Source: Polaribacter sp. Q13
Lineage (GTDB): Bacteria > Bacteroidota > Bacteroidia > Flavobacteriales > Flavobacteriaceae
Length of the DNA stretch: 64,000 nucleotides
NCBI RefSeq assembly: GCF_016858305.2
Contig: NZ_CP074436.1
Span: 1,198,001 to 1,262,000 of the forward strand
Direction of reading: 5' to 3'
The position numbers were made by a program, and so were the translations under genes. Every line of letters begins with the position of its first letter. Position 1 is the stretch's first letter. Below the pieces are notes generated by a model. It saw nothing but the letters and a program-made list of their open reading frames with translations. It made no database searches and was not told where the DNA came from. Below, piece by piece: positions 44,575 to 54,187 of this stretch.

Positions 44575-45135
44575 TTATTTTTTAACCTTCTTAGCCTTAT
44601 TAGGTTGTTTTTTAATTGCCTTTACTTTCTTCTTCTTTGGCATTTTACCTTTTATTCTATCTTTTTCAATGACGATATCTGCCATAAATTCTGAATTAAA
44701 TGTATGCTCTTTTGCTAATTTTATAAAGGTTAAGGCTGTTTTATAGTCTTTTAATTGCTCATTTAAAATGGCTTTTTTTAGATATAAAATGGCTTTATCA
44801 GATCCTTTTACGGTTAATGCAAAATCTATAAAATCTTCAGCTTCTTTATAATCTTCATTCCATAAAAGTGTATTTATATAAGGTGTATACACTTCAAAAG
44901 CATGAATGTTTTCTGCCAAAGCTTGTTTAAAATATACGATGGCTTCTTCATACTTATACAACTTTTCTGCATAAACACGCCCCATTAGCGTTAAGGCCAT
45001 TGTATTTTTATCGTCATAAGACAACGCAAAATTTAAGGCTTCCATTACCTCTTCTAAATCGAAAGGATAGCTCTCTAAAGCTTTAAAAATATAATTATTT
45101 ACCAATGTTCCCATATCTTTTTCTTTATTTCTCAT
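44575..45135 (-). CDS. TPR protein with basic C-terminal tail
   Basis: 186 aa. Tetratricopeptide-like helices occupy about 15-160 (ALNFALSYDDKNTMALTLMGRVYAEKLYKYEEAIVYFKQAL is the clearest pair). The last 30 residues are almost all Lys/Ala/Pro (KKKKVKAIKKQ), which could bind nucleic acid or an acidic partner. No signal peptide; cytoplasmic. Function unknown. Confidence 0.75.
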   Translation of the reverse strand: MRNKEKDMGTLVNNYIFKALESYPFDLEEVMEALNFALSYDDKNTMALTLMGRVYAEKLYKYEEAIVYFKQALAENIHAFEVYTPYINTLLWNEDYKEAEDFIDFALTVKGSDKAILYLKKAILNEQLKDYKTALTFIKLAKEHTFNSEFMADIVIEKDRIKGKMPKKKKVKAIKKQPNKAKKVKK

Positions 45136-45335
45136 TGTTAGAGAAACGAAGTAAATCTTACCGTTTAATAAGATTACTTTACGTTCTTTACAAACGACAA
45201 AGTTATTCTAATTGTTTTATTAAATCGTATTTAAGTTGATTTCTCTTTTTCTTAAATAATTATTGTCTTGAATTTGTGAAATTTTATTCAATAAATCTAT
45301 TTGTTTTTGGCTTATAAAATTTGCCCACAGACAAG

Positions 45336-45420
45336 CTTGCGTTAGGGATTGTAGCATTTGTTTGAGCTCTTTTTTCTTTTTCAGAAAAAAAGCGAGTGCG
45401 GAAAGCCCGTTAAAACGCCC
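45336..45420 (-). ncRNA. Candidate structured intergenic element
   Basis: A relatively G+C-rich block in AT-rich DNA folds into nested stems. Outer GCGTT (45339-45343) pairs with AACGC (45414-45418), GGG with CCC inside it, and an inner CTTTTTTC/GAAAAAAAG hairpin. It starts 6 bp after the end of the GH13 gene at 45426, so it would form at the 3' end of the maltodextrin operon transcript. A similar sequence (GGGCG, AACGGGC, TTTCCGC) seems to recur in other flavobacterial genomes, from memory only. It may be a 3' UTR structure or a REP-like element. Confidence 0.4.
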
Positions 45421-45425
45421 AAAAA

Positions 45426-47078
45426 TTAAAGTTTCTCTAACAAGATAATATCAAAATCTGAATTTACTATTACTTTTCCGTCTTTAACTTCTACCTCTTG
45501 GTTAGCATAAAAATCATTCAATTTCTCTCCATTTTTAAATAATGATGAAACTTGTATTTCTTTAATTCCTTTCTGTAAATTGATACCAACAATAATTTTA
45601 TCAGTATTTCTAACTCTAGAAAAAACCATTCCGTTTTCTTTAGAAATAAGTGTGTGCTTCCCTGCTCCTACTGCTGGATGATTGGCTCTAAACTGACCTA
45701 ATTTTTGCCAATGTTTTAAAATTTTCTGCGTTTTAGCTTTCGTTTTAATGTCATTCCAATTCATAAAAGAACGTAAAGTTGCATCCCCAACTGTCCCTTC
45801 TATTGTTAAATCTCTTGCAGATTCATCACCATAATATACTTGAGAAGTTCCGGGAGTTAACAACAACATTGTGGCTGTTTTATATGGCAATTCTCTTTCT
45901 TTATCAAAAGGTTGCCCATCATCATGAGAGGTTAGATAATTTAAGACGCCATACCCTTTTAAATCTGTATGTAAAAGCGAATCATATTTTTGAAAAACGG
46001 CTGTTTCTGGCATTTGCTTCACATTCCATTTTAACTCAAAATTGATTAAACTATTAAAAGCATGGTCAAAATAGTTGATTTTTTTCTCACCAAGATTAAA
46101 AGATTTTCCATCTGAAATAGTATAATTATACACTTCACCTACTAAATAAAAGTTGTTTTCATCCAAAACCTTTTCCGAATTATTCTTTTTATACTCTGCA
46201 AAAGCAGCATCGCATTCTTGCTTAAATTCCTGCCAAACAGACTCTTCTGTATGCTTTACAGTATCTACTCTGTAACCATCAATTCCGAATTCTGTAATAT
46301 AATCTGTAAGCCATTTCATAATATAGAAACGTGGCGCTCTTGGATGTCCTGTTCTAGTAAAAAAAGTATCTAATTCTTTTACTTCTTGCTCGTAACGTCC
46401 TTCTGCTTTCCATTTTTTAACCAATTGACTTGGCAATTCTACAGCCTCATTACTTTCTGTTTTTATGTCTGGTAAATTTTTTACCAACGTACAAGAAATG
46501 GTATGTTCATAAGAATCATACGTACACGGCGGACCAGTTCTTACCCAATCTGAAGGCCAAACCGGATCTTTATCCGTAACCGGACCTGTGTGATTGATAA
46601 CCGCATCTAACAAAACTCGAATGCCGTTTTTATGTGCAATTGCTACCAATTCTTTTAAGTCTTCTTTAGTTCCAAAATTTGGGTCAATCTTTGTCCAATC
46701 TTTAGCCCAATAGCCATGAAAACCATAAGACAAACCAGTTCCTTCATCAGTACCTCCATGAATTTGTTCTACAATTGGCGTCATCCAAATGGCATTGATT
46801 CCTAATTTTGTAAAATATCCTTCTTTTATTTTCTGAGTAATTCCTTTGATATCTCCGCCTTCAAAACCACGTAATTTTCCGGTTTCTTTGGTTCTATTAA
46901 AATTGATATCATTGGTGGTATCTCCGTTATTAAAACGGTCTGTCAACAAAAAATAAATGTTTGCTCCTTCCCAAACGAATTCTTTTTTTACGATTTGTTT
47001 TGCTATTTTTTCTGTTGATGAATTTTCTTTACAACTAAAAATAGTTACTAAAAGGAATAGGAAAAGTATTTTTTTCAT
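45426..47078 (-). CDS. GH13 alpha-amylase family lipoprotein
   Basis: 550 aa. The lipobox IFSC (Cys at 16) predicts a lipoprotein. The four GH13 regions are present: DAVINH, GYRVDTVKH (nucleophile Asp), LVGEVY (acid/base Glu) and LTSHDD. A C-terminal beta domain ends the protein. It should cleave alpha-1,4-glucans or malto-oligosaccharides at the cell surface or in the periplasm. It is the last gene of the maltodextrin operon. Confidence 0.92.
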   Translation of the reverse strand: MKKILFLFLLVTIFSCKENSSTEKIAKQIVKKEFVWEGANIYFLLTDRFNNGDTTNDINFNRTKETGKLRGFEGGDIKGITQKIKEGYFTKLGINAIWMTPIVEQIHGGTDEGTGLSYGFHGYWAKDWTKIDPNFGTKEDLKELVAIAHKNGIRVLLDAVINHTGPVTDKDPVWPSDWVRTGPPCTYDSYEHTISCTLVKNLPDIKTESNEAVELPSQLVKKWKAEGRYEQEVKELDTFFTRTGHPRAPRFYIMKWLTDYITEFGIDGYRVDTVKHTEESVWQEFKQECDAAFAEYKKNNSEKVLDENNFYLVGEVYNYTISDGKSFNLGEKKINYFDHAFNSLINFELKWNVKQMPETAVFQKYDSLLHTDLKGYGVLNYLTSHDDGQPFDKERELPYKTATMLLLTPGTSQVYYGDESARDLTIEGTVGDATLRSFMNWNDIKTKAKTQKILKHWQKLGQFRANHPAVGAGKHTLISKENGMVFSRVRNTDKIIVGINLQKGIKEIQVSSLFKNGEKLNDFYANQEVEVKDGKVIVNSDFDIILLEKL

Positions 47079-47098
47079 GGATAGATTATGTATTTATA

Positions 47099-47125
47099 CC
47101 TACAAGGTTTTTGAAACCTTGCAGG
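47099..47125. repeat. REP-like palindrome between two GH13 genes
   Basis: CCTACAAGGTTT and AAACCTTGCAGG form a 12-bp stem with one mismatch around a 3-nt loop. It belongs to the same type as the palindromes that flank the RAYT gene at 53538, but has CAAGG instead of CAAAGG. Confidence 0.7.
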
Positions 47126-47155
47126 ATATTTGAAAGGTATTGTAGTCTTTTAGAA

Positions 47156-49033
47156 TTATTCTTTCAGCTTTAAAATAAAAGATTCTAATGGTTTTACATC
47201 AACTCTTACTCTCGCCTCTCCATTTTCTACTTTTAAAGTTGATGAATACGTTTTATACAATTGATCTTCTACTTGATACTCTCCATCTTTCAGTTTCCAT
47301 TTTGCAATAATATCTTGTGGTACACCTAACTCAAAACCATAAGTATCATGTGCATTAAAATTAGAAACTATAATTAATTTTTCATTTTCACTCCAACGTA
47401 CAAAAGACAAAACTCTTTCATTATACCATTCTGTATGCTGACGGTTAAAATAATGAATGTCTTGGTAATCGCCCATTAAGGCATCACTTTTAATGGTGAA
47501 ATTTAATAAGCGTTTGTGAAAATCTCTTAAAGATTTTTCTTGATCCGTAGATTGACCTCCATCAAATTTCTTATTATTTACCCATCTTTGAAGCGTTGGA
47601 ACACCAATATAATCGAAAATTGAAGTTCTAGACTCAGTTCCAAATCCTGCATTTTCTGCACCTGGTTCCCCAAATTCTTGTCCGAAATAAATCATTGTAG
47701 GCGAAGTAGAAATTGTTGCAGAAACTACCATAGCTGGTTTTGCTTTTAAAGCATCTCCTGCAAACTCTGGACTTGCAATTCTTTGTTCATCATGGTTTTC
47801 TAAGAAGTGTAACATATTATGCTCTATATCTCTTAAATCTTCTTGAATTCCAGGAATATAATCTGTTTTTCCATGCCCTTGCATTATGTGCTTAATGGTA
47901 TCATATAACTGTACTTTGTCATACAAATAATCCATTTTACCTAAACGAATGTAGTTTCTATATTCATTTGGGTTGTATACTTCTGCTAATAAAAAAGCAT
48001 CTGGATTTTTCATTTTAATAGCAGAATTCATATAACTCCAAAACTCTACAGGCACCATTTCTGCCATGTCATATCTAAATCCGTCTATTCCTTTTGCTGT
48101 CCAGTACAAAGCAATATCTCTAAATTTAATCCAAGAACTTGGTACTTTTTTATCTTGCCAAAACTCAAAATGTTTTTTGTAATCTTCGTTTTCAAATCCG
48201 TTTGGCAATTCATCAAAATCTTTTCTTCCGTCCGGAGAAACACCATAATTTACTTTTACCGTTTCATACCAGTCGTTAAAATGAGGTTTTGCTGCACGAG
48301 ATCCATTTCCTGTCCATTTTGCAGGGTTTTCAACATATTTATGATCAGACAACCTATTTTTTTCTCCGCCTAACGGTGCATATCCATTTAAGAAATCTGG
48401 CACTTGAAACGCTTCATTTGGTACATAATAAAAATTATTATCTACATCATATTCCACTGTTTTATCATCATCTGCCCCAAAATCTTTGGTCCCTTTAGGA
48501 TTTGATAAACTTTGATAATTTCTTGCAACATGGTTTGGTACAATATCAATAATTACTTTTAATCCATTTTTATGAGAACGAGCTACTAAAGCCTCAAATT
48601 CTTCTAATCTGTTGGCTACATTTACAGCTAAATCCGGATTTACATTGTAATAATCTTTCACTGCATACGGAGAACCTGCTCTACCTTTTACAATATCCGG
48701 ATCATCATTAGAAATGCCAAACTTTGTATAATCTCTAATTACATCATGATGCGGAACACCTGTATACCAAATATGAGTAACACCTAAATCTTTTATTTCA
48801 GACAAGGCTTTATTTGTAAAATCGTTGAATTTACCCACACCATTTTCTTCAATTGTTCCCCAAGGTTTATTCGTGGTGTTTGTATTACCAAACAAACGTG
48901 TAAATACCTGATAAACTACTTCCTTTTTCTTTTTTGATGCACTTTTCATGTCGTTTTTTGATTTTTTTTCTGTTGAACAACCAATTACCAATAGTAAAAT
49001 TAAAACGGATAAAACGCTATTTATTTTTCTCAT
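47156..49033 (-). CDS. GH13 alpha-amylase family lipoprotein
   Basis: 625 aa with lipobox VIGCS. GH13 motifs are DIVPNH, GFRYDMAEM (nucleophile Asp), LLAEVYNP (Glu) and LENHDEQRI. The first substrate-facing loop is long (about 200-290), unlike the neighbour at 45426, so the two probably differ in chain-length or branch preference. It is 10 bp downstream of the GH31 gene in the same operon. Confidence 0.92.
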   Translation of the reverse strand: MRKINSVLSVLILLLVIGCSTEKKSKNDMKSASKKKKEVVYQVFTRLFGNTNTTNKPWGTIEENGVGKFNDFTNKALSEIKDLGVTHIWYTGVPHHDVIRDYTKFGISNDDPDIVKGRAGSPYAVKDYYNVNPDLAVNVANRLEEFEALVARSHKNGLKVIIDIVPNHVARNYQSLSNPKGTKDFGADDDKTVEYDVDNNFYYVPNEAFQVPDFLNGYAPLGGEKNRLSDHKYVENPAKWTGNGSRAAKPHFNDWYETVKVNYGVSPDGRKDFDELPNGFENEDYKKHFEFWQDKKVPSSWIKFRDIALYWTAKGIDGFRYDMAEMVPVEFWSYMNSAIKMKNPDAFLLAEVYNPNEYRNYIRLGKMDYLYDKVQLYDTIKHIMQGHGKTDYIPGIQEDLRDIEHNMLHFLENHDEQRIASPEFAGDALKAKPAMVVSATISTSPTMIYFGQEFGEPGAENAGFGTESRTSIFDYIGVPTLQRWVNNKKFDGGQSTDQEKSLRDFHKRLLNFTIKSDALMGDYQDIHYFNRQHTEWYNERVLSFVRWSENEKLIIVSNFNAHDTYGFELGVPQDIIAKWKLKDGEYQVEDQLYKTYSSTLKVENGEARVRVDVKPLESFILKLKE

Positions 49034-49042
49034 AATTGATTA

Positions 49043-51466
49043 TTATTTTAATGCTATTTTTACTCTTAATTCTTTCTTAGTATTCCATTTTAAAGGAATG
49101 GTAAGTGTATTTTTTTCTAATGAAAATTGTTTTCCTTTTCCATCGATTTTTATCTTTTTAGGATTCCAATTGATACTATGTATGATTAATTTAATTTCTT
49201 TTTCTGATGAATTCCAATTAGCACCTAACTCTGCTTCTAAATCAATTTCTAACCAACGTTTTGTTATTTCAGATTCAAAGGTTAGAATTTCATATGCTCC
49301 TTTCTCAAAAGCATTAGAAAGTAAACCATTGTCATTATACATTGAACCCTCACTTTTTTGCACTGATGCATCGTAATAATAATGAAGATCTAAAACATCA
49401 CCTGTATAATCATCTGTTGTTTGAACAATTTTTGTCATCGGAATAAAAACACCTCCTCTTACATAGGTAGGAATCGTTTCTTCATTTAACTGAACAGTTT
49501 TAGTTTGTCCTCCTTCAACTTTTTCGTCCGTATAAAAATTAAACCAATTGGCTGTTTTAGGAAAATAAATTTCTTTTGTTTTTACGGCATCTTTTAATAT
49601 TGGCGTAATTAAAAAGTCTTTTCCCCACATATATGTTGTTGAATTACTCATCAACTTTTCATCATCTTCTTCAAAGAAAATAGGACGCATTAAAGGTGTA
49701 CCTTTTTGATTGTTTTCAAAAGCCACATTGTAATTATAAGGCAATAATTTGTAGCGTAATTCAATTGCTTTTTTAGCTAATTCCTTGGCGCTATCACTTC
49801 TAAAAACAGGTTCACTAGCAACTCCTTCTTGCGCATGCGGTCTAAAAATAGGTTGAAAAACACCATATTGCAGCCAACGTGTGTATAAATTATCGTCTAA
49901 ATTATCTCCGGCAAATCCGCCTAAATCAGAATGCATATACCCCAAACCTTGCATGCCCATTTGTAAGGCAATTTCTGGTTGAGATTGCAATCCGCCCCAA
50001 GTTCTATTTACATCTCCAGACCAAGGAATCATACCAAAACGTTGCGAACCTGAAGAACCTGCACGCATTAAAATAAACGGTCTTTCTTGCGGAAATTCCT
50101 TTTGATATCCTTCAAAAATTAAACGCGCCCAATCATGTCCATAAATATTATGAATTTCATCTGCTTTTTTATTCTGGAAATTTACCCAAGACGGCAATAC
50201 TTCTGGTTCTCCTAAATCTCCCCAAAGTCCTTTTGCTCCAAGATTTATAAGTTCTTTATAAATGTTCCAAAACCACTCTTTTCCTTCCTTTTTGTAAATA
50301 TCTACAATACCTGTATTACCAAAATAGAAATCATATTTAGCTGAATTTCCTATGGAATCTGTTGCTAAAACTTCTTTTTCTTCAGCTTCATTCCACTTTT
50401 TAGAAGTGGATAAAATAAAAGGTTCTGTAATTAAAACAGTTTTAATTCCCTTGTCTTTAAGCCTAGAAATCATTGCTTTAATATCAGGAAAAGAGTCTTT
50501 GTAAACCTCAAGATTCCCCATGGTGCCTTGCAACTCTTTTCCAAACCAATACAAATCTAAAATCACGGCATCTACTGGTATTTTTTCTTCTTGAAATTTA
50601 GCTATGGTAGCTTCTGTTTCTCGCTGAGAATGATACCCAAATCTACTAGAAAAATTACCTAAAGTCCAACGGGCAGGCAAAGGTTGTTTTCCTGTTAAAG
50701 TGGTATAATTATTCACCAAATCTTCCCAAGAATCCCCTACAACAACTTGATAAGTTTTTCGTCCAGAAATAGTTTCATACGTTAAGGAATTGTCTTTTTT
50801 ACTATCTAAATCTAAATAACCAATGGGTGCATTATCAAAATGCAGCATGTATTTTTTTGATGAAATTACCAACGGAATTGTAAAGTTCATTAACTCTGCA
50901 TGCGTTTCGTAGCCATATTGCGCTCTGTTATAAAGTGGTAATCTGTAACCTCTTCTATTCATACCTAAAGCTCTTGCTCCAGCTCCATATAAAACTTCCT
51001 CAGCAGTTAAATTGAATTCAATTTTTTCTGTTTTTTTAGCTACAATATTCCCTTTTACCGATTCCAACGGTTGATGTTTGGATTTAAAATATCCTTTTTT
51101 CTCTGATGTAATTTCTTTATCCTTATAAAAATAAGAAATTTTAAAAGGTGATTTTTGAATTTTTACGGAAATACCTTTTGAGGAAAAATCAACAAAGTAT
51201 TCCGATTCTTTTAACTGAACATCTGCCAGATTTGGTTTTAAAACAACCGCATGAGAAGTAGAATTAAATTCTTCTCCTTTTGGAATAAAAGATGTTTCTA
51301 CAATTTTAGAGTTATAAAATTGAATTTGGTAAATTCCATCATTCACTTCAATTTTCAATAAATTTCCTTTATCAACACTTGCTTTTTTAAAAACTCTTTT
51401 AGAGTTTTGAGTAAAAGCAAAAGATGCTATAAACAATAATAAAAAAAGAATGATATAGGTTTTCAT
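49043..51466 (-). CDS. GH31 alpha-glucosidase, secreted
   Basis: 807 aa. A signal peptide (cleavage near AFTQN) precedes a galactose-mutarotase-like beta domain (about 30-260). The catalytic barrel carries nucleophile D417 in LWGDLGEP and acid/base D485 in PWSGDVNRTW. MQGLGYMHSDLGGFAG is the substrate-binding loop. It releases glucose from non-reducing ends of malto-oligosaccharides in the periplasm. Followed 10 bp later by a GH13 gene. Confidence 0.92.
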   Translation of the reverse strand: MKTYIILFLLLFIASFAFTQNSKRVFKKASVDKGNLLKIEVNDGIYQIQFYNSKIVETSFIPKGEEFNSTSHAVVLKPNLADVQLKESEYFVDFSSKGISVKIQKSPFKISYFYKDKEITSEKKGYFKSKHQPLESVKGNIVAKKTEKIEFNLTAEEVLYGAGARALGMNRRGYRLPLYNRAQYGYETHAELMNFTIPLVISSKKYMLHFDNAPIGYLDLDSKKDNSLTYETISGRKTYQVVVGDSWEDLVNNYTTLTGKQPLPARWTLGNFSSRFGYHSQRETEATIAKFQEEKIPVDAVILDLYWFGKELQGTMGNLEVYKDSFPDIKAMISRLKDKGIKTVLITEPFILSTSKKWNEAEEKEVLATDSIGNSAKYDFYFGNTGIVDIYKKEGKEWFWNIYKELINLGAKGLWGDLGEPEVLPSWVNFQNKKADEIHNIYGHDWARLIFEGYQKEFPQERPFILMRAGSSGSQRFGMIPWSGDVNRTWGGLQSQPEIALQMGMQGLGYMHSDLGGFAGDNLDDNLYTRWLQYGVFQPIFRPHAQEGVASEPVFRSDSAKELAKKAIELRYKLLPYNYNVAFENNQKGTPLMRPIFFEEDDEKLMSNSTTYMWGKDFLITPILKDAVKTKEIYFPKTANWFNFYTDEKVEGGQTKTVQLNEETIPTYVRGGVFIPMTKIVQTTDDYTGDVLDLHYYYDASVQKSEGSMYNDNGLLSNAFEKGAYEILTFESEITKRWLEIDLEAELGANWNSSEKEIKLIIHSINWNPKKIKIDGKGKQFSLEKNTLTIPLKWNTKKELRVKIALK

Positions 51467-51526
51467 ATTAATGTGTTTTAAGTCTTTTGGTTTTTGTTAC
51501 AAAAAGGAATACCTGCTTATTTATAA

Positions 51527-53479
51527 CTATATTTTCGTTGTTAAAATAATACTACCTCTATCGGTTAATTGAATTTCATTTCCCCATACAAACTCTTCGT
51601 CTGTAATAATATTTTTTACTGTTTTTCCTTTCATTCCAACCTCTTCAAATCGGTTTAAATCAACCGTAATAGGTTCTTTATTTTTATTGATAATATGCAC
51701 TACGGTTTCATCATCTTTTATTCTAAACAAGAAATAAACACCCATTAAAGGCGCAAAATGTATTGTTTTTCCATCATGAATGGCTGCACTATTTTTACGA
51801 TAGTTTAAAAGCTTTTTAATAAAAGATTGCATGTCCTTTTGGTATTCATTTAACCCTTCTCCAGTAAAAGCATTTACAACATCATCTGTCCAACCTCCAG
51901 GGAAATCACTTCTAATTAAACCATGATCTCCTGGATTTGCAGAATCGCTCATTAAAATTTCTGTACCATAATATATTTGTGGAATTCTAGGCAAAGTCAA
52001 CATATAACTTAAACCCATTTTCACTTTATAAAGATCTTCCCATAGTTCTGTATATATCCGGGTTTTATCATGGTTATCTAAAAAAACTAGAATATCTTTT
52101 GGAGTTGTATAATGAAAATCATTTGCTAAACCTTCATACAATTTTACTAACCCTTGATCCCAAGATTCTTCTTCATTTAAACCTTCTACAATAGCTTTTT
52201 GCATCGGAAAATCCATAGGTGATTTTAAGTTAGACTCATAACCATCTTTATTACAAGCTCCTCGTTGCCAATAACCAACAATTAAGGGGTTGTAACTCCA
52301 TTCTTCTCCTACAATAGAAAAATTAGGGTATTCATGCATAATAGCACCTGCCCAATTACTCATAAAGGCTTTATCTGGATATGGATAGGTATCTTGTCTA
52401 ATACCGCCTAACCCCAACGTTTCTATCCACCAGATACTATTTTGAATAATATATTTGGCTAAAAATGGATTCCGTTGGTTTAAATCTGGCATTTTAGGCG
52501 AAAACCACCCTTCATTATTCCCTTTTACATCAGCCTTTGCGGCATATATATCTTGATTTGTAGTTCTTCTATGATTAGATCCTATATTGGTTTCATTATT
52601 CCAATTATTAATATTCTCTTCATAGTTTTTTTGATTGTTTAACCAATCATCAAAAGGTAAATCCTCCATCCACCAATGGCCAATACCACAATGATTGGCA
52701 ACTTGATCCATGATTAATTTCATATTTTTTTCTCTTAACTTATCAGCTAATTTTTTATATTCTGATAAATTACCAAAACGAGAATCTACTGTATAGAAAT
52801 CTGTAATTGCATAGCCATGATAAGAACTTTCTGCCATATCATTTATTAACACTGGCGTTGGCCAAACAGCTGTAAATCCTAAGTCGTAAATATAATCTAC
52901 ATGATTTATGATTCCTTGTATATCACCACCGTGGCGCTTATAATTATCAGAACGATCTATATCTGTTTCTTTTAATGCTAAATTAATGTTATTAGAATCA
53001 TCTCCATTTGCAAAACGATCTGGTGTAATTAAATAAATAGCATCAGAACTGTTAAAACCAATATAATCTTCCGCGTTTTTCTCTCTTGATTTTAACTCAT
53101 ACGTATGCGTTTTTTTTGTACCATCAGTAAAATTAAAATCAATATTAAATACACCTGGATTTGTTGATTTATCAATGATTAAATCAATAAATAAGTAATT
53201 GTTACTTCTAGCTTTGTTAACTTTTTCAATAGAAACCCCTTCGTAAGAAATGGAAGGTGTTGCAAACCCAATATTTTCTTCTTTAACTAATAATTGTAGT
53301 GAAGTATCCTTAAAACCAATAAACCAATTAGGTGGTTCTACTCTTTCAATTTCGTTTATTACTGCTGTAATTTCCTTAGTAACCTCCATTTTATTTTGTT
53401 CTCGTTTTTGGCATGAAAACAAAAATACGATAACAAAAATTATAAGAACAGTTAAAAGGATGTATTTTAATAGTTTCAT
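51527..53479 (-). CDS. GH13 neopullulanase/cyclomaltodextrinase-like lipoprotein (SusA type)
   Basis: 650 aa, lipobox FLFSC. An N-terminal immunoglobulin-like domain (about 35-130) matches the neopullulanase/cyclomaltodextrinase group. GH13 motifs: DQVANH, GGIRQDTYPY (nucleophile Asp), IVGEEWS (Glu) and FLDNHDKTRI. In Bacteroides, the equivalent SusA degrades imported oligosaccharides in the periplasm. It is the first gene after the inserted RAYT unit, whose left palindrome lies 12 bp before its ATG. Confidence 0.9.
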   Translation of the reverse strand: MKLLKYILLTVLIIFVIVFLFSCQKREQNKMEVTKEITAVINEIERVEPPNWFIGFKDTSLQLLVKEENIGFATPSISYEGVSIEKVNKARSNNYLFIDLIIDKSTNPGVFNIDFNFTDGTKKTHTYELKSREKNAEDYIGFNSSDAIYLITPDRFANGDDSNNINLALKETDIDRSDNYKRHGGDIQGIINHVDYIYDLGFTAVWPTPVLINDMAESSYHGYAITDFYTVDSRFGNLSEYKKLADKLREKNMKLIMDQVANHCGIGHWWMEDLPFDDWLNNQKNYEENINNWNNETNIGSNHRRTTNQDIYAAKADVKGNNEGWFSPKMPDLNQRNPFLAKYIIQNSIWWIETLGLGGIRQDTYPYPDKAFMSNWAGAIMHEYPNFSIVGEEWSYNPLIVGYWQRGACNKDGYESNLKSPMDFPMQKAIVEGLNEEESWDQGLVKLYEGLANDFHYTTPKDILVFLDNHDKTRIYTELWEDLYKVKMGLSYMLTLPRIPQIYYGTEILMSDSANPGDHGLIRSDFPGGWTDDVVNAFTGEGLNEYQKDMQSFIKKLLNYRKNSAAIHDGKTIHFAPLMGVYFLFRIKDDETVVHIINKNKEPITVDLNRFEEVGMKGKTVKNIITDEEFVWGNEIQLTDRGSIILTTKI

Positions 53480-53491
53480 TTTATCCTATTT

Positions 53492-53524
53492 AAACCTCAA
53501 AGGTTTTAAAAACCTTTGAGGTTT
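53492..53524. repeat. Palindrome flanking the RAYT gene, left copy
   Basis: 15-bp arms, AAACCTCAAAGGTTT and AAACCTTTGAGGTTT, around a 3-nt loop. It lies 13 bp beyond the RAYT stop and is identical to the right copy except for its last base. It resembles REP elements mobilised by RAYT transposases. Confidence 0.9.
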
Positions 53525-53537
53525 GCTTTGTTACTAT

Positions 53538-54122
53538 TTATTCAAGTTCTTCAAAATTATCACTTTGTTCATTTTCATAATGAACATGAATAAAATTATC
53601 TTTATCATCAAATAATACAATTACTTCTTCTCTCTTTAAAATTGTTGGTTTTGATGATAAAATAGATTTATAAGATGAATATAAATATTCTTGATAATTA
53701 TCTGTAAAACCATGTTTAAGAGGATTTAAATGAATATATAAAATTACATTTCTTAAATAATTTAAATCCGTAATTCTATTACGTTTAAATCTAACTTTAA
53801 ACAAACTTCCTTCTCTGTTGTACTTTTTATTTATAGCTTTTGTATAAGCATTAAATAAGTTAGAAAAAGGTTGAGATAACTTATCTAAATTTATTTTATT
53901 AATTAATGATAACTCTTCTCTTGACTTTATTTTAATCAATAAATGAAAATGATTTTTCAACAAACAGTACACATATACATCTGCAATTGGTGAAATATGC
54001 TTTTTTACTAAATTTAAAAAATGTGAATAATTACTATCTTCAACAAATAAATTTTCTTTATTATTTCCTCTATTATAAATATGGTAAAAATGGTCTGGTT
54101 CTAAAACATCATATTTTTCCAT
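53538..54122 (-). mobile_element. RAYT (REP-associated Y1 tyrosine transposase)
   Basis: 194 aa. FYHIYNRGNNKENLF (12-26) opens the Y1_Tnp fold, the HUH motif is H58-F-H60 in LLKNHFHLLIK, and YIHLNPLKHGF lies at the C-terminal helix as in the TnpA_REP group. These single-strand nucleases act on REP palindromes. The gene plus two near-identical palindromes form a compact unit (53492-54177) located exactly between the GH65 and SusA-like genes, same orientation, so the operon may still be read through. Intact by eye. Confidence 0.9.
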
Positions 54123-54144
54123 ATTTTTAATTCGATTATTATGT

Positions 54145-54177
54145 AAACCTCAAAGGTTTTAAAAACCTTTGAGGTTC
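54145..54177. repeat. Palindrome flanking the RAYT gene, right copy
   Basis: Same palindrome as 53492-53524 with one change at the outer end (14 of 15 arm pairs kept). It is 22 bp upstream of the RAYT start and 10 bp beyond the GH65 stop. Confidence 0.9.
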
Positions 54178-54187
54178 GTATTTATAT

